Counted from the stretch's first letter, positions 8,230 through 17,560 are shown. The stretch is 64,000 bases of DNA from Natronogracilivirga saccharolytica (GCF_017921895.1 NZ_JAFIDN010000010.1:79165-143164); one strand, 5' to 3'. A program made the numbers and translations. Notes: generated by a model from the letters alone, not told the origin.

Positions 8230-9490
8230 GGTCAGACTCCGGCTCCAGTTTGAACATGGAGTTTACAAGGCGGGTGATTTCCTCAGGGGCTTCGTGATTG
8301 TCCTTCAGATGGTCGATGGAGTGCGCCATGATTTTGTTCACAATACGGCGGGTCAGATGCTCGACATCTCCAAGGGAGGAATCAGGCAGTTTTGCCCGGA
8401 ATTTTTCGATCTCCCGGCTGCGGATATCATGGAGCTTGTCATTCAGCGCGCGTATGGTGGGTACCACCTTCTGCTCTGAAAGCCAGATCCGGAAATTTGC
8501 GATCTCTTCATCGATGATCGCTTCTACTTTGGGGATGTTGCGTTCCCGGCGACGGTATGCCTCGTCGGTGGTGTCGTTGAGCCGGTCCATATTCACCAGT
8601 TCGATATTGGGATGCTGCTCTGCGGCCGGATCAATATTGCGGGGAACGGACAAGTCCAGCATCACAACTTTTTTATCGGTTCCCTCAAGATCAGTAAGCT
8701 GCTCGGGTCCGATGACCGGCTTGTCGGCTCCGGTTGCTACAATGACGAGATCAGCTTTCCCCATTTCGATGTTGATCTCCTCGAGTCCGGCAACCGGAAG
8801 CTGAAAGCGATCTCCGAGGTTTTCTGCCCGTTCTCGGCTGCGGTTGAGCAGGGTTACATTGCGGGCACCCATCGATATAAGATTCTTGCAGGTGATTTTC
8901 CCGATTTTTCCGGTTCCGACCAGAAGTATGTTTTTGTCCTTGAGTGACTTGAGCCTCTTTTGGGCAAACTGAACGGCGGCATAGGCCGTTGTTGCGGCTC
9001 CGCTGGCCAGATCCGTTTCGGTTCGTGACCGTTTGTGCGTTCTGAGGACAAACTGCATCAGCCGGTGGAGCATGGCATCGGCCATACCCAGGGAGTGCGT
9101 ATATTCGTAGGCCTCTTTTACCTGCTTGACAATCTGCAGGTCACCTAATATCTGGGCATCCAGTCCGACGGTCACCCGCAGCAGGTGGCGGACCGACTCT
9201 TCGCCTTCTTTTAAGAAGCCGTACTGATCAAACTCCTCCCTGCTGCCATCACTGTGTTTGACGAGCAGTTCGACCAGTATCCCGGGCGTGTTATTCCGGG
9301 CAAATATTTCTGTGCGGTTGCAGGTGGAAACAATGATCACATCCCTCAGTCCGAGAACACGGGCATCCTCCAGAAACGCCTCTTTCTGTTCCCCGGAAAG
9401 GCTGAACCTCTCCCTGAGAGCAACGTCGGCTTTCCAGTGATTGATTCCGATTGCGGAAAATTCAGTGATCTGCGGAGTAATTTCGTTCAT
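8219..9490 (-). CDS. hemA: Glutamyl-tRNA reductase
   Basis: NADPH-dependent reduction of glutamyl-tRNA to glutamate-1-semialdehyde, the committed step of the C5 pathway. The catalytic Cys lies in VIIVSTCNRTEIFARN near residue 57, the Rossmann motif is LLVGTGKIGKIT, and MLDLSVPRNIDP is the usual downstream block. The C-terminal dimerisation helix is complete. Length 423 is typical. Together with hemL it shows that this organism makes 5-aminolevulinate from glutamate, not by ALA synthase. Confidence 0.97.
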   Translation of the reverse strand: MNEITPQITEFSAIGINHWKADVALRERFSLSGEQKEAFLEDARVLGLRDVIIVSTCNRTEIFARNNTPGILVELLVKHSDGSREEFDQYGFLKEGEESVRHLLRVTVGLDAQILGDLQIVKQVKEAYEYTHSLGMADAMLHRLMQFVLRTHKRSRTETDLASGAATTAYAAVQFAQKRLKSLKDKNILLVGTGKIGKITCKNLISMGARNVTLLNRSRERAENLGDRFQLPVAGLEEINIEMGKADLVIVATGADKPVIGPEQLTDLEGTDKKVVMLDLSVPRNIDPAAEQHPNIELVNMDRLNDTTDEAYRRRERNIPKVEAIIDEEIANFRIWLSEQKVVPTIRALNDKLHDIRSREIEKFRAKLPDSSLGDVEHLTRRIVNKIMAHSIDHLKDNHEAPEEITRLVNSMFKLEPESDLDN

Positions 9491-9515
9491 TCCGTTCTAA
9501 AATAGTATATATCCT

Positions 9516-10649
9516 TCACGAAACCGATAATGATTGCCTGGTTTTTTCGGGCTGCTCCGAAGTGCCCGTAATATGCTGGATTTTTTTTGAAATTTCATCC
9601 TGCAAAGCTGCCAAAAAATCAGGATGATCGTTCAGTCCCTTGCTCACCACAAGTTTATCGACGTGCTTGTTTTGTTCTTCCAGTTCTTCACGCAATTCGA
9701 TATCGAGCTCATGTGCTGTTTCGATGTGGTCGGTCACGAATGCAACGGGGATGAGTATCATATGTTTTATGCCGTAGTCAATCAGGCGGAACACCAGGTC
9801 TTCGGTGTTGGGCTGGGTCCATTTTGACGGTCCGACACGGGACTGATACCCCAGCCAGTGTGTTTCATGGTAATTGCGCATCTTCATGATGGCATCGACG
9901 GTTTCTTCGATATGCTGCGTGTAGGGGTCTCCTTTTTTCACCTCACTCAGAGGGGTTCCGTGCGCAGTAAATACCAGATGCACCTTGCTGCGCTCCTTTT
10001 CAGTGAAATCTTCCCGGAGACGCTCGTCGATGCGCTGATTGAGGGCCGACAGGTAGCTGGGATTCAGATGATACTGTCCCACAAGATACTCCTGCCAGCC
10101 GGGCTGCTTGCTGCCGGCCGGACGGCTGTTGCGGATGGTTTCCCAGTTGCGGAAACTGCTTCCGGTTGTTGTGTATGAAAACTGCGGATAGAGCGGCAGC
10201 AGGACCAGGTGCTCGATGTCATCATTCACGGCCTCCTCGAATACGTCGTAATCGAAGGGGACCCAGTACCTCATGGCGGTATACACCTTGACGAAGTGAT
10301 CAGGCCAGCTGTTTTTGAGCATTTTTTCCAATTCGCGGCGCTGCAGCTCGGTCAGTGAATTAATCGGCGAGCAGCAATCGGACACCACCTTGTTTTGCCT
10401 GTTGGGACAATACTTGCTGCCCCGGCATCCTTCAGGACAAGCATTGATGTCACGATACTTTTCAGCTACTCCCTTGTAGCGGAATTTTGCAATTATCTTT
10501 GCAAGGCGGCTTTGAAAACGCCCGCCGCCGATGTTGATGATATCCTGATCTCCGAACAGGTTTTCAAGAAAACTTCTGACGGCCGGCTCTGAAGTCGGTC
10601 CGCCCAGGTTCAACAGTACAACACCAATTCTTTTTCCGCTTTTGCTCAT
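9516..10649 (-). CDS. hemH: Ferrochelatase with internal Cys-rich segment
   Basis: Inserts Fe(II) into protoporphyrin IX. The opening GVVLLNLGGPTSEPAVRSFL, the metal-binding His in VFTAHGTPLSEVKKGDPY, and the Glu-rich helix PVAFVTDHIETAHELDIE are all present. Unusual is an internal segment around residues 71-93 with five cysteines (C71, C75, C81, C92, C93). Ferrochelatases of Bdellovibrio and Myxococcus are known to ligate a [2Fe-2S] cluster through an internal segment rather than the C-terminal tail, and this looks like that class; the cluster itself is inference. It is the first gene of the hem run, 25 bases before hemA, and the promoter should lie in 10650-10865. Confidence 0.96.
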   Translation of the reverse strand: MSKSGKRIGVVLLNLGGPTSEPAVRSFLENLFGDQDIINIGGGRFQSRLAKIIAKFRYKGVAEKYRDINACPEGCRGSKYCPNRQNKVVSDCCSPINSLTELQRRELEKMLKNSWPDHFVKVYTAMRYWVPFDYDVFEEAVNDDIEHLVLLPLYPQFSYTTTGSSFRNWETIRNSRPAGSKQPGWQEYLVGQYHLNPSYLSALNQRIDERLREDFTEKERSKVHLVFTAHGTPLSEVKKGDPYTQHIEETVDAIMKMRNYHETHWLGYQSRVGPSKWTQPNTEDLVFRLIDYGIKHMILIPVAFVTDHIETAHELDIELREELEEQNKHVDKLVVSKGLNDHPDFLAALQDEISKKIQHITGTSEQPEKTRQSLSVS

Positions 10650-10865
10650 TTACAGCTGCCTGCGATTATGTGATTTTTATTACAGCCGGCGTTTATCCCA
10701 AATGATTGCCGGACAATCATGTCCGAAATTATACAGGAATCCGGTTTCTGATAGTTTTTTGAGAACACGCTCCGTTTATAACGGATGTCCGGAGCTGCCC
10801 CCGGGTTTATCCGCATTTATGACAGACAGTAAAGATAAGAAAAACACGTAAAAAATACAGAATTC

Positions 10866-12329
10866 TTACCCTGTTGAGTGAACTGATTCGGACCCGGTAT
10901 CCTGCGGGGTTTCCCGGTTCTTCATTTGCACACTTTCTGATGATTTCAGCACAAAAAAGAACCTGCTTCCTTTGCCCACTTCGCTTTCCAGCTGAATATC
11001 ACTGTCATGAGCCTTCAGTATGCCCTTCACAACTGAGAGGCCGAGGCCGGTTCCGCCCTTGTCGCGTGAACGCGCCTTGTCGGTCCGGTAAAACCGGTCA
11101 AACAGCCGGCCCCAGTGCGCCTCGGGAATACCAATACCGGTATCGCTTACCGATACCTCCACGAGGCCATTGTTTCTGGAATATGTAACCGAAATGGTTC
11201 CTTCGTTTGTGAACTTGATGGCGTTGGATATCAGATTCTCCAGCACTTGCTCGATTTTTCCCGGATCGGCATAGACCATGCATGAATGGGTGTCATATTC
11301 AAGGGAAATACCCTTGCTCCTGGCCGAATACTGATACCAGTCGACAACATCCTGAACAATGTCGGCAAGATCGGCATGCCCGGGTATCACGAACTTTTCA
11401 TCAGAATCGAAACGCTGAAGGGTCATCAAATCCTTGAACAGCCGGCCGATGCGCTCGGCCTGACTTCTCAGGTTCCGGACATACTTGCGGCGTTTTTCCT
11501 CATCGAGGCCGGGCAGTTCAAGCATTTCCAGCGATCCCATGATGGTATGGAGCGGATTGCGCACTTCATGGGTAATATCGGCAAAAAACTGCCGCTGTTT
11601 TTCATTAAGCGCCTGAAGCTGCTGGTAATCGGAGCGCAACTTTTGCGCCATTTCATTGACCGATGCAGCCAGGGTTCCGATTTCATCCGACCGGTTCATG
11701 CGGATGACATGTTCGGTATCACCCTTGGCGACACGTTCCACATCCCGGGTCAGACGGAACAGCGGCCTGGCCATGTAATGCGCAATGAGAATGCTGAATA
11801 TCAGAATGAATAAAATGGAGAGCAGCAGGCCGATGTAAATAATCTGGCGTATATCGGCTATGGGCTGAAAAACCTGGGAGCGGGTCTGGTTGATAACAAA
11901 AAAACGGGCTTCATTGCGGCTGTTCGGGATGGTGGCGTAGACACGGATTCTTTCATCGTCCGGTTCGTTAATGGTTCGCAGCTGGTCATCCCCTTCCAGC
12001 AGGCGGCTCACTTCGCGGGGATGCAGGTGAAGATGGGGCGAACGTTCAGACCCCGCTGGATAGGCCGCAAGAATGGATCCGCCGGAATCATACAGGGCAA
12101 TCTGGTAATCCGTAGCCCGGCCCACCCGCTCGAGCTCGTCCTGCAGACCCACACCGTCAGGCAGGAACTTGAGCGTGTGCATCATCCAGTAGCCGTCGTT
12201 TTCCATGTCGTCGACCGCCTGTTCCAGCATGTAAGCCCTGATGTAATAAAAGGCGTAGAGACTGCCGGCAGTCACGGTAATAACCAGAATGACGGTAAGC
12301 GCCCAGGCCAGTTTGGAACGGATGTTCAT
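10866..12329 (-). CDS. Two-component sensor histidine kinase
   Basis: A 487-residue membrane kinase. An N-terminal helix (about 7-30), a periplasmic sensor region of about 140 residues, and a second helix (about 165-190) lead into a HAMP domain (LFRLTRDVERVAKGD). HisKA contains the phosphorylated His in FFADITHEVRNPLHTIMG at about residue 256, and the ATPase domain shows NLISNAIKFTNEG (N box), VSDTGIGIP (G1) and GGTGLGLSVVK (G2). The start ATG overlaps the stop of the response regulator gene by one base (TGATG), so the two form an operon and a cognate pair. The signal is unknown. Confidence 0.95.
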   Translation of the reverse strand: MNIRSKLAWALTVILVITVTAGSLYAFYYIRAYMLEQAVDDMENDGYWMMHTLKFLPDGVGLQDELERVGRATDYQIALYDSGGSILAAYPAGSERSPHLHLHPREVSRLLEGDDQLRTINEPDDERIRVYATIPNSRNEARFFVINQTRSQVFQPIADIRQIIYIGLLLSILFILIFSILIAHYMARPLFRLTRDVERVAKGDTEHVIRMNRSDEIGTLAASVNEMAQKLRSDYQQLQALNEKQRQFFADITHEVRNPLHTIMGSLEMLELPGLDEEKRRKYVRNLRSQAERIGRLFKDLMTLQRFDSDEKFVIPGHADLADIVQDVVDWYQYSARSKGISLEYDTHSCMVYADPGKIEQVLENLISNAIKFTNEGTISVTYSRNNGLVEVSVSDTGIGIPEAHWGRLFDRFYRTDKARSRDKGGTGLGLSVVKGILKAHDSDIQLESEVGKGSRFFFVLKSSESVQMKNRETPQDTGSESVHSTG

Positions 12330-13030
12330 CAGGTGAGAGCAAGTTCTTTGTTCAGGCCGTACCCCATGCCACGGTATGTTTTTATCAGTTCACCGTCATC
12401 TCTGAGCTTGAGACGCAGGTTTTTGATATGGACATCCACCGTGCGGTCGAACACGTATTTTTCTTCGTCGGTGATGTATTCCAGAATCTCCTGGCGGGTG
12501 TACACCCGTTTGGGATTTTCAAAAAAGAGCTTCAGCAACTTGAATTCGGTGGTGGTGAGCTCGATTTTTTCGCCGTTTTGCCAGGCTTCCATACTGTCGG
12601 ACGTGATGTAGACATTGCGGTAGGCCAGCCAGTTGCCTTTTTCCCTGGGACGCCTGCGCAGCATCGATTCCACATGCGCCTTTACCAGATTGAGACTGGC
12701 AGGCTTGGGAATGTAATCGTCCGCCCCCAGGTCAAGACCGGCGATTTCATCTTTTTCCTTATCCTTGGCAGTCAGAAAGATGACCGGCACATCACTTAAT
12801 ACCGGATGGCTCCGCAGATACTGGCAGATTTCGTAGCCGTCTTTTTCGGGAACCATGATATCCAGAATAGCCAGGTCGATAGACTGGGCATGCTCATCAA
12901 TAAGCTTCAGGGCGCGATTGCCCTCCATGGCCAGCAGCACTTCGTATCCATGCATTTCGAGATAGTTTGAAAGCATGTCTGCCGGTTCGGCTTCGTCTTC
13001 GACAAGTAAAATGGTACGCTTGAAATTCAA
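12329..13030 (-). CDS. OmpR/PhoB-family response regulator
   Basis: A 233-residue transcription factor. The receiver domain has the acidic pair in LLVEDEAEP, the phosphoacceptor D57 in LAILDIMVPEKDGY and the conserved Lys in FLTAKDKEKDE. The C-terminal winged helix shows IELTTTEFKLLKLFFENP and TVDVHIKNLRLKLRDDG with the final RGMGYGL hairpin. The start is TTG (13030); no ATG is available before the receiver begins. It precedes and overlaps its partner kinase. The target genes cannot be told from the sequence. Confidence 0.95.
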   Translation of the reverse strand: MNFKRTILLVEDEAEPADMLSNYLEMHGYEVLLAMEGNRALKLIDEHAQSIDLAILDIMVPEKDGYEICQYLRSHPVLSDVPVIFLTAKDKEKDEIAGLDLGADDYIPKPASLNLVKAHVESMLRRRPREKGNWLAYRNVYITSDSMEAWQNGEKIELTTTEFKLLKLFFENPKRVYTRQEILEYITDEEKYVFDRTVDVHIKNLRLKLRDDGELIKTYRGMGYGLNKELALT

Positions 13031-13195
13031 AATCGGACGTTATTTTCCCCGGATTTGGCACCTGTGCCGGTGCCGTTTCCGGATTGATGTGATCAGATGG
13101 AAGTAAATCGAATATCCAGACTCATAAAATGTTGAAATATAAGAAAAAAACATAATTGCGTCTGCAGGCATTGCGCCTGAGGACCGGTTCAGATG

Positions 13196-13504
13196 CTAAC
13201 GCCTGTGCTTGCGGCTGCGCCTGCGCCATTGAACGAAGTGAAACCCCACAAAAATGATGAAGATAGCAGAAAAGAGAAAAAGGTAATCAAAGAGCAGCTG
13301 CTCCGGGTGTTCGCGGACATCAGGCCACGCATCCAGAAGGAACATCTCCACGGCCAGAATGATAAGAGGAAGCAGCACGGCCAGCTTCAGGCTTTCGATA
13401 AAAATGTAATTCCATTTTTTTTTCTCACCATTATTGTCGTCTTCCTCCGCTGAAACCGCCGCGTCATCCGGTTTCTCCTCATCCCATGGTTTATTCCAAT
13501 CCAT
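13196..13504 (-). CDS. Small two-helix membrane protein, unknown function
   Basis: A 102-residue protein that I do not recognise. The first 35 residues are acidic and polar, then two hydrophobic helices (about 36-57 and 70-93) are separated by a short acidic loop, and the C terminus is a strongly basic cluster (QWRRRSRKHRR). This predicts both termini in the cytoplasm. It lies 25 bases downstream of the DUF58 gene, in the same direction, so it may be co-transcribed. Confidence 0.75.
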   Translation of the reverse strand: MDWNKPWDEEKPDDAAVSAEEDDNNGEKKKWNYIFIESLKLAVLLPLIILAVEMFLLDAWPDVREHPEQLLFDYLFLFSAIFIIFVGFHFVQWRRRSRKHRR

Positions 13505-13529
13505 AAATATTGAATCAATGATAATTGTG

Positions 13530-14450
13530 CTACATCAGCCGCCTTCGCTTGTTCAAAAAGGCCAGCAGAGCATAATCAAACGGATCCTGCGTATCAACTT
13601 CTTCATAAGAAATATTGGCGTCACTGCAGGTAATCCTGAAATTTTTGGTGTATTCCTTCATTTTTTTCTGATAATCCTTCCGGATCTGCCGGGGAACCAC
13701 ATCCATTTCCCCTCCCGTTTCAAGATCGCTGAACACATACCGGTCATCGGGAAAATCCAGTTCACGCTCGCTGCGCTTTTCCAGAAGATGAAACAGAATA
13801 ACCTCATGCTTTTTGTGACGCAAGTGTTTAAGCGCCGAAATCAGCTCATCCTGTTTCTGGACATTTTCGAAAAGGTCGGTCAGAATAATTACAAGGCTTC
13901 TGCGGTTGATCCGCTCTGCAAGCTGATGAATGGCTTCCGCCGAGGCCGTCTGCCTCTTCTGCGGGACATCCCCGTCGTAGGTATCCAGTATCTGCTCCAG
14001 GTTTTTGTAAAGATGAAGCAGGTGTCCGTACGATGATTTTGCCGGAATGATCTCCCCGATTTCCCTGTCGAAAGCGGCCAGCCCGCATCCGTCACGCTGA
14101 CGATGAAGCATATAAGCCATGGCCGCACCCAAATGCACCCCGTAGCGGAGCTTTGACCAGTCCGCAAAATACCGGAACTGCATGGAACTGCTCACATCCA
14201 TCAGCATGTAGCAGCGCAGGTTGGTCTCTTCTTCGTACTGCTTGACGAAGTAACGTTCCCTTTTCCCGTAGACTTTCCAGTCCAGATGCTTCAGATCGTC
14301 ACCGGGATGATAGGGCCGGTGTTCGGCAAACTCCACACTGAAACCGAAAAACGGACTTTTATGCAGGCCGCTGATGAATCCCTCCACAATCTGTCTGGCT
14401 TTTATTTCCAGTGGAGTAAGACGGTTTAGCAATTCGGGGGATAGCAGCAT
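13530..14450 (-). CDS. DUF58 domain protein
   Basis: A 306-residue DUF58 protein with a von Willebrand A-like fold. Signatures seen are LLSPELLNRLTPLEIKAR at the start, GDDLKHLDWKVYGKR, and the metal-site-like MDVSSSMQF. DUF58 proteins usually accompany MoxR AAA ATPases and membrane VWA proteins; none of those is adjacent here, which is somewhat unusual. I chose the ATG at 14450, which gives the family N terminus, rather than a start 15 codons earlier whose extra residues look unrelated. Function is unknown; the family is thought to act in chaperone or stress-related complexes. Confidence 0.9.
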   Translation of the reverse strand: MLLSPELLNRLTPLEIKARQIVEGFISGLHKSPFFGFSVEFAEHRPYHPGDDLKHLDWKVYGKRERYFVKQYEEETNLRCYMLMDVSSSMQFRYFADWSKLRYGVHLGAAMAYMLHRQRDGCGLAAFDREIGEIIPAKSSYGHLLHLYKNLEQILDTYDGDVPQKRQTASAEAIHQLAERINRRSLVIILTDLFENVQKQDELISALKHLRHKKHEVILFHLLEKRSERELDFPDDRYVFSDLETGGEMDVVPRQIRKDYQKKMKEYTKNFRITCSDANISYEEVDTQDPFDYALLAFLNKRRRLM

Positions 14451-14562
14451 AACGGATATTATTTTTTTGGAATCTCTGCAAAAAAAGGACAACACTCAAA
14501 CTTCTTCAAAGTTTTTTTATTTTGGTGAGTTCCAGAAACTGTAAATATTCATACTGCCGATT

Positions 14563-15459
14563 ATGTCATCTATCATAACCAAGCCGGATGAACTCAGGGA
14601 TGCATTGAAAAATGCCGATAACATGCCGCTGCCTGATCAGGTGCTCATGGTGACTCCGGACCATTTTTCCGTTGATTATATCATCAACCCGCATATGGAA
14701 GGCAATGTCGGAACCGTGAACCCGGAAGCCGCCCGGTGGCAATGGGAAGTGGTTCGGGATAAGTTTCGCCATCTGGGGCTTAAAATGCATGAAATCACCG
14801 GTCAGCCGGGCCTGCCGGACATGGTTTTTTCAGCAAATCAGAGTCTGCCCTATGTCGACTCCAAAGGGCACAGGCACGCCTTGATGAGCATCATGCACTC
14901 TGATCAGCGCAAGGATGAGGTGCCGTTTTTTGAGCAGTGGTACCGCCAAAACGGCTATGAAATCCACTACCTCAATCCGCAGGAGATCAATGATTTTGAA
15001 GGTATGGGCGATGCGATCTGGCATTTCAAAAAACGCCTTTTATGGGGGGGATTCGGGTACCGGTCTTCTCGAAAGGCCTATGAGCATATCTCCCGGACCC
15101 TTGACGTTCCGGTGGTCATACTGGAACTAATTCACCCTTCGTTTTATCATCTTGACACCTGCTTCTGTATCCTGAACAGTGACTCTGTGCTGATATATCC
15201 TCCCGCCTTTACAAAGGACGGACTTGAACTGATACATACGGCTTTTTCCAATGTCATCGAGGCACCGGAAAAGGAAGCGGAAGAGCTGTTTGCCTGCAAT
15301 GCAAGCTGTCCGGACGGCCGGAAAGTCATCATCCAGAAAGGATGTAATGAAGTTAACAAGGCACTGAAAAAGCTCGGTTTTGCATTTCTGGAGGTGGATA
15401 CTTCGGAATTCCTGAAAAGCGGCGGCAGTGTTTTCTGCATGAAAATGCTCTTGTGGTAA
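14563..15459 (+). CDS. DDAH/arginine deiminase-like hydrolase
   Basis: A 298-residue member of the guanidino-group-modifying superfamily (dimethylarginine dimethylaminohydrolase, amidinotransferase, arginine deiminase). The catalytic residues can be placed: Glu/Asp in FEGMGDAIW, His in FYHLDTCFCIL and the nucleophilic Cys in GGSVFCMKM close to the C terminus; the N-terminal NPHM and PDMVFSANQ segments also fit. These enzymes attack an arginine-type guanidinium to give citrulline or ornithine products. The exact substrate is not known. An AbgT transporter gene follows 57 bases downstream, suggesting a joint role in handling an amino-acid derivative. Confidence 0.85.
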   Translation: MSSIITKPDELRDALKNADNMPLPDQVLMVTPDHFSVDYIINPHMEGNVGTVNPEAARWQWEVVRDKFRHLGLKMHEITGQPGLPDMVFSANQSLPYVDSKGHRHALMSIMHSDQRKDEVPFFEQWYRQNGYEIHYLNPQEINDFEGMGDAIWHFKKRLLWGGFGYRSSRKAYEHISRTLDVPVVILELIHPSFYHLDTCFCILNSDSVLIYPPAFTKDGLELIHTAFSNVIEAPEKEAEELFACNASCPDGRKVIIQKGCNEVNKALKKLGFAFLEVDTSEFLKSGGSVFCMKMLLW

Positions 15460-15516
15460 CCGTGCGGAAAGTTTACTGATCCCGTCAAAATGAACACAGC
15501 AATCTGTTTGGAGTAA

Positions 15517-17202
15517 ATGAGTAAAAAAATCGGAGCCCCGCCCAAAAAGAATGACTGGTTTACCCGTTTTCTTGATGTTGTTGAATGGCTCGGGAATCTT
15601 CTTCCCCATCCCGTAACACTATTTGCGCTGTTTGCCACCGGTGTGATTCTTATCAGCGGACTTGCCGAGTTTCTCAACTGGTCTGTTCCCGATCCTCGCC
15701 CGGAAGGTGCCGAAGGACGCTCTCCCGACGGAAAAATTCAGGCTATCAGTCTGCTGAACGGTGACGGTCTGCGGATGATACTTGAAAATCTGGTCACCAA
15801 CTTTACGGGTTTTGCCCCGCTTGGGGTTGTACTGGTGGCCCTGCTCGGTGTAGGCGTCGCCGAGCATTCAGGACTGATAAGTGCGGTCATCCGCGGGATC
15901 GTTCTGAAAGCGGCATCGGTCAAACCGATGACCCTCAAGACAACCGAAAACCTCACGCTGCCGGAAAAAGTCAGCTATTATCTGATGCGGCCTTTTGCGC
16001 TGATTCTGGATCCGAAAATACTGGTTACCGTCGCCGTTGTGTTTACCGGCATTGTTTCAAACACCGCTTCCGAGCTGGGATATGTCGTCCTGGTTCCTCT
16101 CGGGGCCGTTGTATTTCTTTCTCTGGGACGGCATCCGCTTGCCGGACTTGCCGCGGCATTTGCCGGTGTTTCCGGCGGATACAGTGCCAACCTGCTGCTG
16201 GGAACCATAGACCCCCTGCTTGCTGGACTCACTCAGGAAGCTGCACAGCTCGTTGACCCGGGTTACATGGTCCACGCCGCTGTCAACTATTACTTCATGT
16301 TCCTCAGCGTGTTTTTGATCACCTTTGTCGGCACATGGGTAACCATTAAGATTGTCGAGCCCAAGCTCGGGCCCTATGATCCGGACATCGCCCTGGAGGA
16401 TGTCAGCGATGAACAGTCCATGGAGCCGCTTTCATCCACCGAAAAAAGGGGACTGCTCTGGGCCTTCATCACCTTTGCAGGACTCCTGGGCATACTTGCC
16501 CTTGGTGTTGTTCCTGAAAATGCCGTCCTCCGCAATCCGGAGACCGGTGAAATACTCAACTCTCCGTTCCTGAACGGAATTGTGGCCATAATTTTTGTGG
16601 TATTCATGGTTCCGGGTTTCGTTTTCGGATGGGTTACGGGCTCCATGAAATCAGACCGGGACATCATTGACGGGATGGCAAAATCCATGTCCACGCTCGG
16701 CCTGTATATTGTGATCGTCTTCTTTGCCTCGCAGTTTGTTGCCTTTTTCGGATGGACCAACCTTGGCCAGATTGTAGCTGTTACCGGAGCGACATTTCTT
16801 GATAACATTGGTTTAACCGGGCCGCTCGTATTCGTGGGCTTCATTATGGTTTCGGGTTTTGTGAACCTCATGCTGGGGTCGGCATCAGCGCAATGGGCGG
16901 TAACCGCACCCATTTTCGTACCCATGCTTATGCTCATCGGATACAGTCCGGAGGTCATTCAGGCAGCTTACCGCATCGGTGATTCGGTGACCAACCTGGT
17001 GACGCCAATGATGAGCTATTTCGGTCTGATCCTGGCCTTTGCCAACAAATATGACAAAAACCTGGGTATCGGCACGATTATCAGCACCATGCTGCCATAC
17101 AGCCTGTTCTTTTTCATCAGCTGGGTCATTCTGTTTTACGTGTGGGTATTCGGATTCGGCATGCCTGTCGGCCCCGAAGCGGCAACCTACTACAGTCCCT
17201 GA
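15517..17202 (+). CDS. AbgT-family transporter
   Basis: A 561-residue polytopic membrane protein of the AbgT family (p-aminobenzoyl-glutamate transporter AbgT, MtrF). It has the typical start WLGNLLPHPVTLFALFA, long soluble insert after helix 1, the hairpin-type motif NTASELGYVVLVPLGA, and the second half with VTGSMKSDRDIIDGMAKSM and GSASAQWAVTAPIFVPMLM. Characterised members either import p-aminobenzoyl-glutamate or export sulfonamides as proton antiporters. Its likely partner is the upstream DDAH-like hydrolase. Which substrate it carries is not deducible. Confidence 0.93.
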   Translation: MSKKIGAPPKKNDWFTRFLDVVEWLGNLLPHPVTLFALFATGVILISGLAEFLNWSVPDPRPEGAEGRSPDGKIQAISLLNGDGLRMILENLVTNFTGFAPLGVVLVALLGVGVAEHSGLISAVIRGIVLKAASVKPMTLKTTENLTLPEKVSYYLMRPFALILDPKILVTVAVVFTGIVSNTASELGYVVLVPLGAVVFLSLGRHPLAGLAAAFAGVSGGYSANLLLGTIDPLLAGLTQEAAQLVDPGYMVHAAVNYYFMFLSVFLITFVGTWVTIKIVEPKLGPYDPDIALEDVSDEQSMEPLSSTEKRGLLWAFITFAGLLGILALGVVPENAVLRNPETGEILNSPFLNGIVAIIFVVFMVPGFVFGWVTGSMKSDRDIIDGMAKSMSTLGLYIVIVFFASQFVAFFGWTNLGQIVAVTGATFLDNIGLTGPLVFVGFIMVSGFVNLMLGSASAQWAVTAPIFVPMLMLIGYSPEVIQAAYRIGDSVTNLVTPMMSYFGLILAFANKYDKNLGIGTIISTMLPYSLFFFISWVILFYVWVFGFGMPVGPEAATYYSP

Positions 17203-17323
17203 TTTCGGCTTATCCGGCATTGATTAAGGAACCGGATGCAGTTTTTCAAAATTCAATTTCAGTAATTCCAATTTTTGGTTATTTTTAGGAGAATGTAACA
17301 GAATGATCTGAACACCCTTTGCA

Positions 17324-17482
17324 ATGGGAAAAATTGGCATACTACGTGAGTTTTGGGAGTTTCTCCGCATACGCAAGAAGCTCTGGCTGGCGCCCATTGT
17401 TTTCATTCTGCTTCTGTTAGGACTGTTAATAGTAGCAACCAGCAACACGGCACTGGCACCGTTTATTTATGCCTTGTTCTGA
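17324..17482 (+). CDS. DUF5989 family small membrane protein
   Basis: A 52-residue protein. It begins with an amphipathic, basic segment containing LREFWEFLRIRKKLW, then one transmembrane helix rich in Leu/Ile/Val, then ALAPFIYALF at the C terminus. This layout and wording match the DUF5989 family, which is usually found next to carbamoyltransferase-like genes and may help place or regulate a membrane complex. Here it stands between the AbgT gene and carA, and is closed by its own terminator. Function is unknown. Confidence 0.8.
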   Translation: MGKIGILREFWEFLRIRKKLWLAPIVFILLLLGLLIVATSNTALAPFIYALF

Positions 17483-17524
17483 GTTTATGACACACCATCC
17501 AGATGCAACTCCTTTTTTAAAAAT

Positions 17525-17560
17525 ATCCGGCTCTGGTTTTTTCAGTGTCGGATTTTTTTT
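17525..17560 (+). terminator. Rho-independent terminator after DUF5989 gene
   Basis: An 11-bp stem with one mismatch and one G-U pair (ATCCGGCTCTG with CAGTGTCGGAT), a T-rich loop and a run of eight T. It ends the small-protein transcript and leaves about 97 bases of leader before carA, where the carAB promoter should be. Confidence 0.75.

Noticed and set aside
7198..8253. Long plus-strand open frame (351 codons) opposite hemC
   Set aside because: Antisense shadow of hemC caused by codon bias; no recognisable domain.
17291..17324. Start-stop minimal uORFs (ATGTAA, ATGATCTGA) before the DUF5989 gene
   Set aside because: The AGGAGA sequence is only one base from the first ATG, too close to be used; probably chance.
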